Virus record (IMG/VR): IMGVR_UViG_3300024265_000105
Span: 1 to 43,609 of that record
Source: a virus
Strand: one strand, 5' to 3'
DNA length: 43,609 nt
The notes under the pieces are model-generated. The model worked only from the letters and a program-made list of their open reading frames with translations, was not told where the DNA came from and searched no databases. A program made the translations under genes and the position numbers. Shown piece after piece: positions 24,061 to 32,145 of this stretch. How positions within the stretch are numbered: position 1 is the first letter of the stretch; every line of letters starts with the position of its first letter.

Positions 24061-24134
24061 AATGGCTGATAGTTCCAATTTTAAGGAAGGGCTATTTCAC
24101 ACCATAATTATAATTTATCCACCTATCAGCCATT
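24061..24134. repeat. Long-range 12-bp inverted repeat in intergenic region
   Basis: AATGGCTGATAG (24061-24072) and CTATCAGCCATT (24123-24134) are perfect inverted copies separated by 50 AT-rich bases. They lie in the 156-base gap between the ssDNA-binding protein stop and the next gene. No T-tract follows, so a classic terminator is unlikely; regulatory RNA structure or a protein site are possible. The rest of the gap is AT-rich without a clear gene. Confidence 0.5.
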
Positions 24135-24171
24135 ATTCGCTTATTTATCTACACAAATTGACTTTGCCCAA

Positions 24172-25371
24172 CTAATCGGCATCGTCACATTTGTCCCAGC
24201 GGGGACAATCTGCACACTCTTTCAGTTGGTCAGTGTCTTTGCCAAAAGTTCCACCACCGGGACACTTCTTACCACCGCCACTTTTGCCTGACTTTTTGTC
24301 TTTCTTATTAGACTTTTTGTCTTTCTTGTCCTTCTTTTCAGGCTCAGGCTTAAGGTCAGCAAAAGCGACATCGTCCATAGTATCGCCATCGTCAAATTCG
24401 ACATCTGCTGTCTCATCGTCATCATCAACACTGGTTAGCTTCCCGTGGAAATCTTCGTCATCAACTTCGACTATGACCCTGCTGCCTTTTTCCCAATCGT
24501 CATTGTCGCCATCTCCATCACCTGAGTTATCATCATCTTCTCCCTGAACCTTTTCACGTTCCTTGTTGGACTTTTTACCTTTGTCTTTCTTGTTCTTTTT
24601 GTCTTTCTTGTCCTTCTTGTCATCATCATCATCGTCTTTAGTTTGAAGGAAGATTTCCTTCAAATCATCGTAGTCTTTGATAATGAGAATGTCATCGAGG
24701 CAAGTTGTCTGCTCAAGAATGTCCTCATCGTAGTCATCGTCACGTGGTTTGAAATTGATGCTTGAAACTTCGTAAAAGCTTTTGCCGCCGAAGCTCTTTT
24801 CATCAACACCACACTTCAAAGTAAAACCGTTTTCAAGCTCAGCAAATTTCTCGTAACCATCATCTTCGTCTGAATTCTGAATCTCTTTGTCGAGCCGTTT
24901 GCCAAAGAGATGGAATGAAATCTCCCATATCTGAACACCCTTATTTTTCTCTTTGGTGTTAATAACATTGAAAAGCTGCCTTTCTTTTGGTGCCAAATCT
25001 TTGATAAGGTCCTCATCTGCATTTGAATCTTTTGCCAACTTTGCTCGATGCTCACAAATCGGACAAGGGTCGCCGCATGTCTTAGCAAGGCAGATATACG
25101 AAGTTGAATCAACACCAATACCACGGTGAACCCAGTATGTACGCTCGTAATGAAGCTGACCTTTGTCAGCCCACGGGTTGTCCTCACCGACTTCATAGGG
25201 AATGATGTCAAGACGCACAGCTTTGTCACTCTTTAATGCGAATTGCTTCACATCATCCGGCATCTCAAAAGCTGTATTATCAAAACCAGTCTTGTGCGTC
25301 TCAGCCCTCTTCTTTGCAGCAGCGGATGTACTGCGTTTGTTCCTTTTTTCTTTTTTCTTCTTGTTACTCAT
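24172..25371 (-). CDS. gp32-like single-stranded DNA-binding protein with C-terminal extensions
   Basis: 399 residues. N-terminal core: basic tail, VRLDIIPYEVGEDNP, HYERTYWVHRGIG, then a zinc site ICLAKTCGDPCPICEHRAK, as in T4 gp32-like proteins, plus IWEISFHLFGKRL. After about residue 245 comes an Asp/Lys low-complexity linker, an SH3/Tudor-like segment starting WEKGSRVIVEVDDEDFHGKL, a second Lys-rich linker, and a cysteine-rich end (ECADCPRWDKC). Coats ssDNA at forks. The extra modules are unusual. Confidence 0.8.
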   Translation of the reverse strand: MSNKKKKEKRNKRSTSAAAKKRAETHKTGFDNTAFEMPDDVKQFALKSDKAVRLDIIPYEVGEDNPWADKGQLHYERTYWVHRGIGVDSTSYICLAKTCGDPCPICEHRAKLAKDSNADEDLIKDLAPKERQLFNVINTKEKNKGVQIWEISFHLFGKRLDKEIQNSDEDDGYEKFAELENGFTLKCGVDEKSFGGKSFYEVSSINFKPRDDDYDEDILEQTTCLDDILIIKDYDDLKEIFLQTKDDDDDDKKDKKDKKNKKDKGKKSNKEREKVQGEDDDNSGDGDGDNDDWEKGSRVIVEVDDEDFHGKLTSVDDDDETADVEFDDGDTMDDVAFADLKPEPEKKDKKDKKSNKKDKKSGKSGGGKKCPGGGTFGKDTDQLKECADCPRWDKCDDAD

Positions 25372-25385
25372 TGTTTTGGCTCCTT

Positions 25386-25562
25386 CTAATTTTCAATTTC
25401 ATTTTCGTTATCTCGAACACTATTGATGATTTCGTTTTGTCTTTTGAAAGCCTCCTTTCCTTTATAAAATCCAAACGTGCCTAACTTCACACAAAGAAAG
25501 GCAAGAAGTGGAAGCACAATAATTGCACCTAATGCTATTAAAATATAATTGAGCATAGTCAT
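25386..25562 (-). CDS. Small membrane protein
   Basis: 58 codons from ATG 25562, overlapping the previous stop by one base (TAATG). Residues of about 5-25 (NYILIALGAIIVLPLLAFLC) are one membrane span; the rest is a charged helix (YKGKEAFKRQNEIINSVRDN). Function unknown. Confidence 0.55.
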   Translation of the reverse strand: MTMLNYILIALGAIIVLPLLAFLCVKLGTFGFYKGKEAFKRQNEIINSVRDNENEIEN

Positions 25563-26062
25563 TATCTCTTTTTCTTCTTTGGTGATATTTTAGTTTTGCT
25601 ACGTGCTGCTTTCTTTTGCAACTGCTCTATAACTTCCTTTATGTCACTCGAAGCAACATGAGGAATTGCAAAATAAGCTTGGCCATGCAATTTAACAGCT
25701 TCACTCAATGCCCTTTTCCGATGCTCAAAAGCATTGACATAAATCTGTAAAGCAGATACTAAGTCCTGAGCTTCATTGTATTCTTTCTGAGCTGCTTGAT
25801 ATTTTGACCTTGTCAAAAGTTTATGAGAAATCTGTGTGGCCGTGGGTTTAGCTGGCAAATCATATCTATCAGGCTTTCTACCAATCCGCAAACTCTCTTC
25901 TGCTGCTGCTAACTCAAGTTTCGCTTTCTCTTGACTTAAAACACGCTTGGCATCCTTCAATTCTTTGCAATAATGAACATATAAAAACGAATGCTCTGCA
26001 ACTTGTTCTTCCAACCGATTCAAGTCAATATAAAAAATGTCAAATTCTTCCTCAGTTTTCAT
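25562..26062 (-). CDS. Conserved-type coiled-coil phage protein beside SSB
   Basis: 166 residues. N-terminal IDLNRLEEQVAEHSFLYVHY, a helical middle, and FEHRKRALSEAVKLHGQAYF near the end, a pattern that recurs in phage proteins encoded next to SSB or RecA-like genes. A recombination mediator role like UvsY is possible by neighbourhood but unproven. Basic C-terminus. First gene after promoter motif copy 2, ribosome binding site AAAGG. Confidence 0.65.
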   Translation of the reverse strand: MKTEEEFDIFYIDLNRLEEQVAEHSFLYVHYCKELKDAKRVLSQEKAKLELAAAEESLRIGRKPDRYDLPAKPTATQISHKLLTRSKYQAAQKEYNEAQDLVSALQIYVNAFEHRKRALSEAVKLHGQAYFAIPHVASSDIKEVIEQLQKKAARSKTKISPKKKKR

Positions 26063-26097
26063 TGTAATTTAACCTTTCAAAAATATACTTTCACATA

Positions 26098-26126
26098 CAT
26101 ATTATCGCAAAAAATCTCTGTAACTC
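26098..26126 (-). promoter_or_regulatory. Phage promoter motif, copy 2
   Basis: Minus strand GAGTTACAGAGATTTTTT followed by GCGATAATATG and then TATGTGA. TTGCGATAAT fits an extended -10 box. It lies in the only gap between the clamp loader and the coiled-coil/SSB/RecA run, and would give a short leader to ATG 26062. Confidence 0.7.
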
Positions 26127-26139
26127 GTAAAATATTTTT

Positions 26140-27069
26140 TCAGTCCTTTGCACCCTCAATGACTTCATAACACGCCGCAACCAATCCAGCCATCTTAGAA
26201 TCGTAAAAGTTATCACGGAATACATCAATAATTATATATGCACGTGCAGCAAAGTTACCTGCTTTCAACAATTCAGTCTTGCAGCAAGCTAACACTAACC
26301 AGCGTATCTGCTCAGCATCTTCACCCTCAGTCGCTTTGAGAATCTTTGACATCATCTGCCAAGTTGTTTTTGATTTCTGATACAACAAAGCTCTGACAAT
26401 CTCAAACGCTTGAAGCTCTGTCGTTGCTGGTATAATTGCATTGAGCATATCTTTCTTATTTTTCAAAAGGATAATACTGTTCAAGAAAACTAATGCTTTG
26501 CGAGCAGAGCCATCACTATTTGCAATAATCTTCTCAGTGACTTCATTAGGCATCTCTTTATCTTCTTTCTTGCAAATACAATCAAGCACTTTAAGAACTG
26601 CATCATCACTCAAAGGTTTAACTGCAAACTCGGTAGCTCTGTTCCTAATTTCTGCTTTCAACTTCCGTGGATGTGTGGTCGTAAAAAGAAAATAAACATG
26701 ACTTGGACATCCATCTTCAAGAATTTTCAAAAATTCGTCTTGAGCATCTGAAGTCAGCTTGTGACATTCATCAACCAAATACACTCGACATTTGCTTCGC
26801 ATTGGCGCTTGGTGTATCCTATCTCTGATTGCCCGCACTTCTTCAATTTTACGTGGAGCAGCTTCAATAAAATCTTGCCTACCACATTTCAATTTCCTTC
26901 GTACAATTCTTGCAAGTGTCGTTTTGCCACAACCAGAAGGACCCATAAATAAAATAAAATGTGGAATCTCATCATTGTCAACTGCTGCTTTTAATATTTT
27001 TAGAGTTGCCTCTTGACCTATTATTTCATCAAAGTCACTTGGTCGGTATTTTTTGTATAGTTCTTCCAT
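26140..27069 (-). CDS. Clamp loader ATPase (RFC small subunit / DnaX-like)
   Basis: 309 residues. KYRPSDFDEIIGQE start, Walker A GPSGCGKT (43-50), Walker B VYLVDECHKL (D100, E101), sensor region FTTTHPRKLKAEI with IRNRA in place of the SRC box, and lid helices. Loads the sliding clamp. Length and start match RFC small subunits. One subunit type is seen; others may be elsewhere. Confidence 0.9.
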   Translation of the reverse strand: MEELYKKYRPSDFDEIIGQEATLKILKAAVDNDEIPHFILFMGPSGCGKTTLARIVRRKLKCGRQDFIEAAPRKIEEVRAIRDRIHQAPMRSKCRVYLVDECHKLTSDAQDEFLKILEDGCPSHVYFLFTTTHPRKLKAEIRNRATEFAVKPLSDDAVLKVLDCICKKEDKEMPNEVTEKIIANSDGSARKALVFLNSIILLKNKKDMLNAIIPATTELQAFEIVRALLYQKSKTTWQMMSKILKATEGEDAEQIRWLVLACCKTELLKAGNFAARAYIIIDVFRDNFYDSKMAGLVAACYEVIEGAKD

Positions 27070-27084
27070 TATCTATTCCTTTAA

Positions 27085-27522
27085 TTAATGATTATTAGGA
27101 TTTGCTATTCCAATTTCTTGGCATTGGTCACATTTATCTTTTGCAGGTGAATCACAACAAGGCACTTCTTTTTTCTTTTCAACTTCCTCAGCTTGAACAC
27201 ATTTTAACATACCAACAACTGAAGTACCCAAACTTTCAAGAGTAACTCTCGTTAAAGCACAAATGCCCTGCCTATTGGATGGACATTTGAATTCTCTGCA
27301 ATTAACAGACATTGCTTTCTTGTGGCAACCAGTTGTTTCAATCGTTTCTGTTTTCTGAATATCTGCTAACAAACTGATTGCAGCTTGTAAATGAGAGCTG
27401 TAACCACCTTCGCTTCCTTCTTCAAAATTGCATTTCTCTGCATCGCTCTTGTATTTCATATCGGTTATCATCCAAGTGAGATTATCAACAAGACGCTTTT
27501 TTTCTGTGTCATTAAAAATCAT
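27085..27522 (-). CDS. Cysteine-rich protein, unknown
   Basis: 145 residues. Helical first 55 residues, then many cysteines (CHKK, CREFKC, CALT, CCDS, CDQC), enough for two metal sites. AAAGGATG ribosome binding site. Between the polymerase and clamp loader genes. An Fe-S or zinc protein is likely, but no family is recognised. Confidence 0.6.
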   Translation of the reverse strand: MIFNDTEKKRLVDNLTWMITDMKYKSDAEKCNFEEGSEGGYSSHLQAAISLLADIQKTETIETTGCHKKAMSVNCREFKCPSNRQGICALTRVTLESLGTSVVGMLKCVQAEEVEKKKEVPCCDSPAKDKCDQCQEIGIANPNNH

Positions 27523-27526
27523 CTAA

Positions 27527-27700
27527 TCATCCTTTCTGAGCTTGCTCAATATCGTAAAGCTGACCGATTAATGTTCTCCTGCTGCCGTCTTTTATATATC
27601 CGATTGCAATATCTAACGCCTTCTTCTGTCTTTTGTTCTCGGCGACCTGCACTACAAGTTGGGCTTGAAGTTTTTTGATTTGCTTTTTATCACTACTCAT
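27527..27700 (-). CDS. Small basic helical protein
   Basis: 57 codons from ATG 27700 with ATGA overlap to the polymerase stop: MSSDKKQIKKLQAQLVVQVA then KQRQKKALDIAIGYI-like helix and a C-terminal QLYDIEQAQKG. Basic coiled coil. Unknown function; overlap at its start supports translation. Confidence 0.55.
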   Translation of the reverse strand: MSSDKKQIKKLQAQLVVQVAENKRQKKALDIAIGYIKDGSRRTLIGQLYDIEQAQKG

Positions 27701-29085
27701 ATTTCTATCTCCTCTTTTTCATACCAATTTCCGCCAACGGGACAGACTCCAGCCTCTACACGCAGAGGAACAATTATCCAATCCCAATGTTTTTTAATAT
27801 CCTCATAAATAACTTGTTTAACAATATCTAAATAGTCTTTCTTCTCATGCTTGTGAATGTCACCAACAATGCTATCGTGAATTTGGCCTACAATCCGTGA
27901 CCTCATTTTATATTTTTGCATTTGCTTTTGAATTTGTATCAAACACCAGAGCAGCCAGTGAAAAGCTGAACCTTGTATTGGATAATTGATTGCTTGCTTC
28001 CTATCAAGATTTCCCTCAATTATAAATCCAGTAAGTGTTCTGAAAAAACCATTCTCTTGATAAGCTTCCCACCAATCTTTCTTCCATTGATTATATACTT
28101 TGAATCTTTTATTCCAAAAGTCATGCTCAATTTCTTGTATATGTTTTTCAAACGTCCCAGCTTTTGCATCTTCGTCTGGGTTGCAAGCACCCAATTCATA
28201 AATACCCATTGTCTCTAAATGACTATATAAGTCACAACCTGTTGCTTCAACTACCAATTTGAATTCTTCAATTGCTTTCCATAAATCAGGTGCACGATTT
28301 TTATACCAGTCACCATAAAACTCTGCAAAAACAAATCTGTTTTTTCCAGCATCACGCATCCAATAAGTGACTTGATTCTTTTTAAGCATATAAATTTCAG
28401 CGGCCATGTCTCTGTGCATATCTAATTTTGGATTCTCGATATACTTAATCATCTGTGGGTCGTGATGATAACAAGTTGCATTACAAATTTCGGCTCCCTT
28501 AAAGTCAATTTCCATAATTTGATGATGTTTACGAGCAACAAAAGCTCGTCTAATGAGTTTCGCAATCTCAGGGTCTTTCACTGGAATGTTTGTAAAATTC
28601 GGATGGTCACTACTGCCCCGATATGACCGTGTTTTATTTAGTGGAAAAAATGGATGCAGAAAACCATCTGTTGTCTCTCGTAATATATTCCGCAGGTAAG
28701 TGCTCCTTGCCTTTTTCAACTTTTCAAATCTCAAATAATTATCAACAAATTTCAAACCAGTTGACTTCAAATTTATTTCATCTGCTGATGGTCTCTGTTC
28801 TATCTTAGTGCGGGAAAGGCAGGGATACTTCATTACATCAAAAAGAATTTTGGCCAGTTGTTCTCTGCTGCCAAGATTCGTTTTAGCACCATACGTTTTC
28901 TTCCACAAGTTGTAAACTTTGTATTGCTTGAGGCTATCTGATAACTCATTAATTTGCATACTCGTATCGTGAATTGCTTGCTCAAGGTAATCGGTATCTA
29001 TTCGTATACCATTCGCTTCAACTTGAGACAGAGCAATACAGCCATCATGCAATAATTTATACGCTTCGTTGGTTATTGGTCTCAT
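27697..29085 (-). CDS. Family-A DNA polymerase, polymerase domain only
   Basis: 462 residues from ATG 29085. Template-grip region HPNFTNIP; motif A EIDFKGAEIC (D194); motif B R244/K248/Y257 in RDAGKNRFVFAEFYG; motif C QIHDSIVGD (H403, D404). No 3'-5' or 5'-3' nuclease domain: proofreading is encoded upstream (29255-30460) and the 5' nuclease at 21 kb. ATG 29085 has GGA upstream and ATGA overlap with a small gene; ATG 29118 lacks a ribosome binding site. Replicative role fits the clamp and loader nearby. Confidence 0.9.
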   Translation of the reverse strand: MRPITNEAYKLLHDGCIALSQVEANGIRIDTDYLEQAIHDTSMQINELSDSLKQYKVYNLWKKTYGAKTNLGSREQLAKILFDVMKYPCLSRTKIEQRPSADEINLKSTGLKFVDNYLRFEKLKKARSTYLRNILRETTDGFLHPFFPLNKTRSYRGSSDHPNFTNIPVKDPEIAKLIRRAFVARKHHQIMEIDFKGAEICNATCYHHDPQMIKYIENPKLDMHRDMAAEIYMLKKNQVTYWMRDAGKNRFVFAEFYGDWYKNRAPDLWKAIEEFKLVVEATGCDLYSHLETMGIYELGACNPDEDAKAGTFEKHIQEIEHDFWNKRFKVYNQWKKDWWEAYQENGFFRTLTGFIIEGNLDRKQAINYPIQGSAFHWLLWCLIQIQKQMQKYKMRSRIVGQIHDSIVGDIHKHEKKDYLDIVKQVIYEDIKKHWDWIIVPLRVEAGVCPVGGNWYEKEEIEI

Positions 29086-29258
29086 TTCTTTTCCATCAAT
29101 ACAAGTAACATTGCACATAAGATTATTGTCTCATTGCAATATCCTATCAATGATTTTCTGGAAATGCTTATCCTATCATCCTTTTTTTTCTCTAAATTGG
29201 ATAAAGTTTTTGTTGCATTTTCCATTCGCTTTTCAACATCAATTCTTTTTAATGTCAT
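29082..29258 (-). CDS. Small protein bridging exonuclease and polymerase genes
   Basis: 58 codons, MTLKRIDVEKRMENATKTLS to MLLVLMEKK. It begins in ATGA overlap with the exonuclease stop and ends in ATGA overlap with the polymerase ATG. That double coupling is the main evidence. Basic helix followed by a hydrophobic C-terminal stretch (TIILCAMLLVLM). Function unknown. Confidence 0.55.
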   Translation of the reverse strand: MTLKRIDVEKRMENATKTLSNLEKKKDDRISISRKSLIGYCNETIILCAMLLVLMEKK

Positions 29259-30460
29259 TTTCTTTTCTCCACAAGTTTAATCTGTTTCATTGCAACCCAA
29301 TACTCTAAATAACTATCGAGACCACCATATAATAACAAGTCATTCAAATCCAATTCATGTATCCGATTAAATTTACTTCCTTTTTTTTGCTTCAAAAATG
29401 GCTTTATGTGAGCATCATAATTCTCTTGACCTAATCTAACAAAAGCTTGAAAAGAAAGACCTGTGGTCTCTGAAGTATTATCGAGCACGTGAGCTGCAAT
29501 CATTGTATCCCAATACCAATTTTCGACCTGATGTCCTAACTTACTCATTGTCCACCGGTTTTCAAACTGCAAATTAGATGCTATCTTTGGCATCGGTGAC
29601 TTTAATAGCTCACTTGTTGCATCAATAGCTTCACTCTGCCAAGGGTATGAGATTGTTCTCCTCCCCCTCCAGCAGACGGCACAGCTTACTATCTCAGTTC
29701 CTTCACCATCTGGCTTGAGACAATTCGTTTCATAATCTGGTGCGACTGCTCCACCCTTCTTTATCATCTCCCTGAGTATCTTCGCAGCTTGTGAAGGCCT
29801 TGTGATTATCTCGATTTGTTTCTTATAGTCTGGGACTTCATCCCAAGGTTTGCTCTTTGCTTTACTAACTGCTAAGCTCAAATGCTTTTTGAACATTCTG
29901 CCGAGAAAATCATCACCTGTTTGCAATATATATGATGGATTAAATGTAGGCACAATCCAAGCATTTGGTTCTCTACAAGGGATACAATAACCACACCATC
30001 GAGAAATCTTTCCTACATCATCTTTGTATATCTCTGATAGAAGTGACTTGCAAGCAATCTCACCCATCAGCAAGATTACATTGGGTTCACACTCTTTAAT
30101 CGTCCTCATCAAATTAGGTCTGCAAGCTTCTATCATATTATTATCTGGTCTTTTGTTATACAATGGATGACAAATAATTGCATTTGTTTTAGTACAATCA
30201 ATATCTAAATCAACACCAAAAGATTTCAAAATTCGTCTTATGTATTTTCCTAATTTACCTTTTTTATGCAATTGTGTATTGTCTCTATCTTCATTGTCAT
30301 CGGGAACTTCAGCAACCACAAGTATTTTCTTTCTACCCTTACCAGTTGGAACCATCTTTGGTGACTTACAATGCCTGAATAAACCACATGAGCCACAGTG
30401 AGGCAAATATCCTGTCTTTCGTCTGCTCTGTATTTTAGATGTAGAAAAGAAACCCTTCAT
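29255..30460 (-). CDS. UDG-like domain fused to DnaQ-type 3'-5' exonuclease
   Basis: 401 residues. N-terminal part like family-4 uracil-DNA glycosylases: CGSCGLFRHC (22-31), VVAEVPDDNEDRD, KGKLGKYIRRIL, CHPLYNKRP, and PTFNPSYIL where the usual His is Asn (174). Residues of about 210-401 are the Pol I-type exonuclease: Exo I PDYET (D242, E244), Exo II NLQFE (296-300), Exo III YGGLD (378-382). Probably proofreads for the separate polymerase and may sense uracil. Glycosylase activity is uncertain given the motif changes. Confidence 0.8.
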   Translation of the reverse strand: MKGFFSTSKIQSRRKTGYLPHCGSCGLFRHCKSPKMVPTGKGRKKILVVAEVPDDNEDRDNTQLHKKGKLGKYIRRILKSFGVDLDIDCTKTNAIICHPLYNKRPDNNMIEACRPNLMRTIKECEPNVILLMGEIACKSLLSEIYKDDVGKISRWCGYCIPCREPNAWIVPTFNPSYILQTGDDFLGRMFKKHLSLAVSKAKSKPWDEVPDYKKQIEIITRPSQAAKILREMIKKGGAVAPDYETNCLKPDGEGTEIVSCAVCWRGRRTISYPWQSEAIDATSELLKSPMPKIASNLQFENRWTMSKLGHQVENWYWDTMIAAHVLDNTSETTGLSFQAFVRLGQENYDAHIKPFLKQKKGSKFNRIHELDLNDLLLYGGLDSYLEYWVAMKQIKLVEKRK

Positions 30461-30900
30461 ATTTTGTGATACAATCCTTTCGCTTTCAAATAAGCAATAC
30501 GAGCACCCTTAGGTGTGTTAAAACAACCTAAGTGCATTACTTTGCCATTCACTTTTATATATGCTTGATACCTATTAGCTTGATTATCAAATTGAAACCC
30601 TTTGACATTCCTTCTGTTACATTTATTTTGTTGGGGTGTTACTATTCGCAAATTCGATTCACGATTGTCAAGTGTATTATGGTCAATGTGGTCAGCCTGT
30701 CTTTTATCACCATATTTTAATCCGAGAATTTCTCTTGACATAGAAATCAGATGTCGTTTGCCTTTTTCTCTTTTGCTACTTCTCACAGCATAAAAACTTT
30801 TATTACCCCAAGTTGCACACCATTTCCATTGGTTCAACCATTCGTAATTCTTGTCATCAACAATTGCAAATTGGCCTTGTGTAAGCAAAATTCGTTTCAT
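30457..30900 (-). CDS. AP2-HNH homing endonuclease, copy C
   Basis: 147 residues from ATG 30900 (MKRILLTQGQFAIVDDKNYE); a GTG at 30912 is in frame but overlaps the previous gene. Same HNH and AP2 parts as copy A and identical to it over 180 bases (30555-30734). ATGA overlap with the UDG-exonuclease start. Ribosome binding site weak, as in the other two copies. Confidence 0.85.
   Translation of the reverse strand: MKRILLTQGQFAIVDDKNYEWLNQWKWCATWGNKSFYAVRSSKREKGKRHLISMSREILGLKYGDKRQADHIDHNTLDNRESNLRIVTPQQNKCNRRNVKGFQFDNQANRYQAYIKVNGKVMHLGCFNTPKGARIAYLKAKGLYHKI
30555..30734. repeat. 180-bp block identical to 15928-16107
   Basis: Same orientation, no mismatch seen over 180 bases. A second stretch near the gene start is also almost identical (one mismatch over about 47 bases), while the part between them, coding for residues of about 20-55, differs. 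Confidence 0.9.
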
Positions 30901-30901
30901 T

Positions 30902-31120
30902 TTATTTATCACTACCCCACTTAAACCATCCTTCGATACACAGAATAAAGAAAATGAAATCTTTTAACAGCAAACTCAATACATCTGTACTCATATGAAC
31001 AATGGCACATAGAATATTTGACACCAACCAAATAAGAAAACACACTCTAAGCTTCCGATTGTTAAGGATAACTCCCAACACAGCAAGTATCAAAGCAATC
31101 GTGCCAATTATTTCAATCAT
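30902..31120 (-). CDS. Small three-span membrane protein
   Basis: 72 residues, almost all hydrophobic: IIGTIALILAVLGVIL, VCFLIWLVSNILCAIV, LLLKDFIFFILCIEGWF, so three likely spans. The layout resembles half of a PnuC/SemiSWEET-type transporter, and similar small proteins occur in phages. Overlaps the clamp gene by 8 bases. Transport of nicotinamide compounds is only a guess. Confidence 0.6.
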   Translation of the reverse strand: MIEIIGTIALILAVLGVILNNRKLRVCFLIWLVSNILCAIVHMSTDVLSLLLKDFIFFILCIEGWFKWGSDK

Positions 31121-32135
31121 CCTTATTCACCTCTAATTTACCTAAAACTGTGACATAGGTAAACTTGCCGCCCTTGACTTTCAAACGATTCGCAGATACT
31201 TCACACTCATTGTAATGCTGAACAAGCTCTACCAATAACTTCGGTGGTATAGTGAATCGCAAAGAGGCACCATCATATTTTGATTTCTTAACTTCAGTGA
31301 ACCAGCCATAAGAACCTTTGCCTGTAATTTTGAATTTTCCTTTCTTGATGTTTACAATCACATTGTTGCTCTCGGTATTTTCAGATGAGAATATCTCAGC
31401 TTTTTCAACTGCATCTTTCAATCCCTTTGGCAGCGACAATGGGTCACCCTTCATCTTCAACACTTCTGATATGTCATCAGTAGGATAATCTTCAATGAAA
31501 TGTTGACAGCTAAGAATCAAACCATCAGAGTTCTTGAAGTGAACCCAGCGTTTCGTTTCACTAAATTTTATCATATCTAATGACACGATATGCTTCAGTG
31601 ATTCCTTCCTTATCAATATAGGATTCTCAACATCAGTCTTTATCTTGTATCGTGTCACTTGATGATTGTCACAAGCTTCAATAAATTTTGAAGCAATATG
31701 CACACAAGTCATTGCAAACTCAGATTGATTAGTTCCCGCACAAGGCTGCACAATTGCAATTGCGTCTGCAAAATCATCAGGAAGTTTCTTCCACTTCTTT
31801 GGTTTGTCAACAGCATCAATAGGCAGTGTAATGTCTTGCTCCATGTTTATTCCTGCCTTTCGTTGCTTGCCTTTTATAAGCAATATATTATCGACAAGAG
31901 AAATCTCTAATTCATCCTCTTGCAACTTCCTGATTATAGAAATGAATGGCATCGCGGGAACAGCTCCCTCAATATCTAACAGTGACTTTTGTGAACAGGC
32001 AATCTCACCATTGTATGTATTGATTGCTTTGTCTTTGAAAATAAAACAAGATGATTGCTCGATAATTTCTTTTGCCGATAAACCTGGCAAAACTGATTCC
32101 AATTGTTTCAAAAACTCTTCGCGGTTAATTCTCAT
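31113..32135 (-). CDS. Sliding clamp (DnaN-like beta clamp)
   Basis: 340 residues. N-terminal FLKQLESVLPGLSAKEIIEQ with the following SSCFIFKDKAINTYNGEIAC strand pair, LPIDAV, and C-terminal LLVELVQHYNECEVSANRLK fit the repeated clamp fold of beta-clamp-like phage proteins. Slightly shorter than bacterial DnaN. Tethers the polymerase; matches the clamp loader at 26 kb. Ribosome binding site AAGGA. Confidence 0.75.
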   Translation of the reverse strand: MRINREEFLKQLESVLPGLSAKEIIEQSSCFIFKDKAINTYNGEIACSQKSLLDIEGAVPAMPFISIIRKLQEDELEISLVDNILLIKGKQRKAGINMEQDITLPIDAVDKPKKWKKLPDDFADAIAIVQPCAGTNQSEFAMTCVHIASKFIEACDNHQVTRYKIKTDVENPILIRKESLKHIVSLDMIKFSETKRWVHFKNSDGLILSCQHFIEDYPTDDISEVLKMKGDPLSLPKGLKDAVEKAEIFSSENTESNNVIVNIKKGKFKITGKGSYGWFTEVKKSKYDGASLRFTIPPKLLVELVQHYNECEVSANRLKVKGGKFTYVTVLGKLEVNKDD

Positions 32136-32145
32136 TTTTAATTCC

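Noticed and set aside
24094-24135. 13-codon ORF opening in the inverted repeat
   Set aside because: No ribosome binding site; kept only as part of the inverted-repeat observation.
31880-31895. Further copies of ATTATCG (31.88, 32.63, 29.47, 37.41 kb)
   Set aside because: They lie inside coding sequence, lack the GCGATAATATG extension and its upstream part, and fit normal codons.
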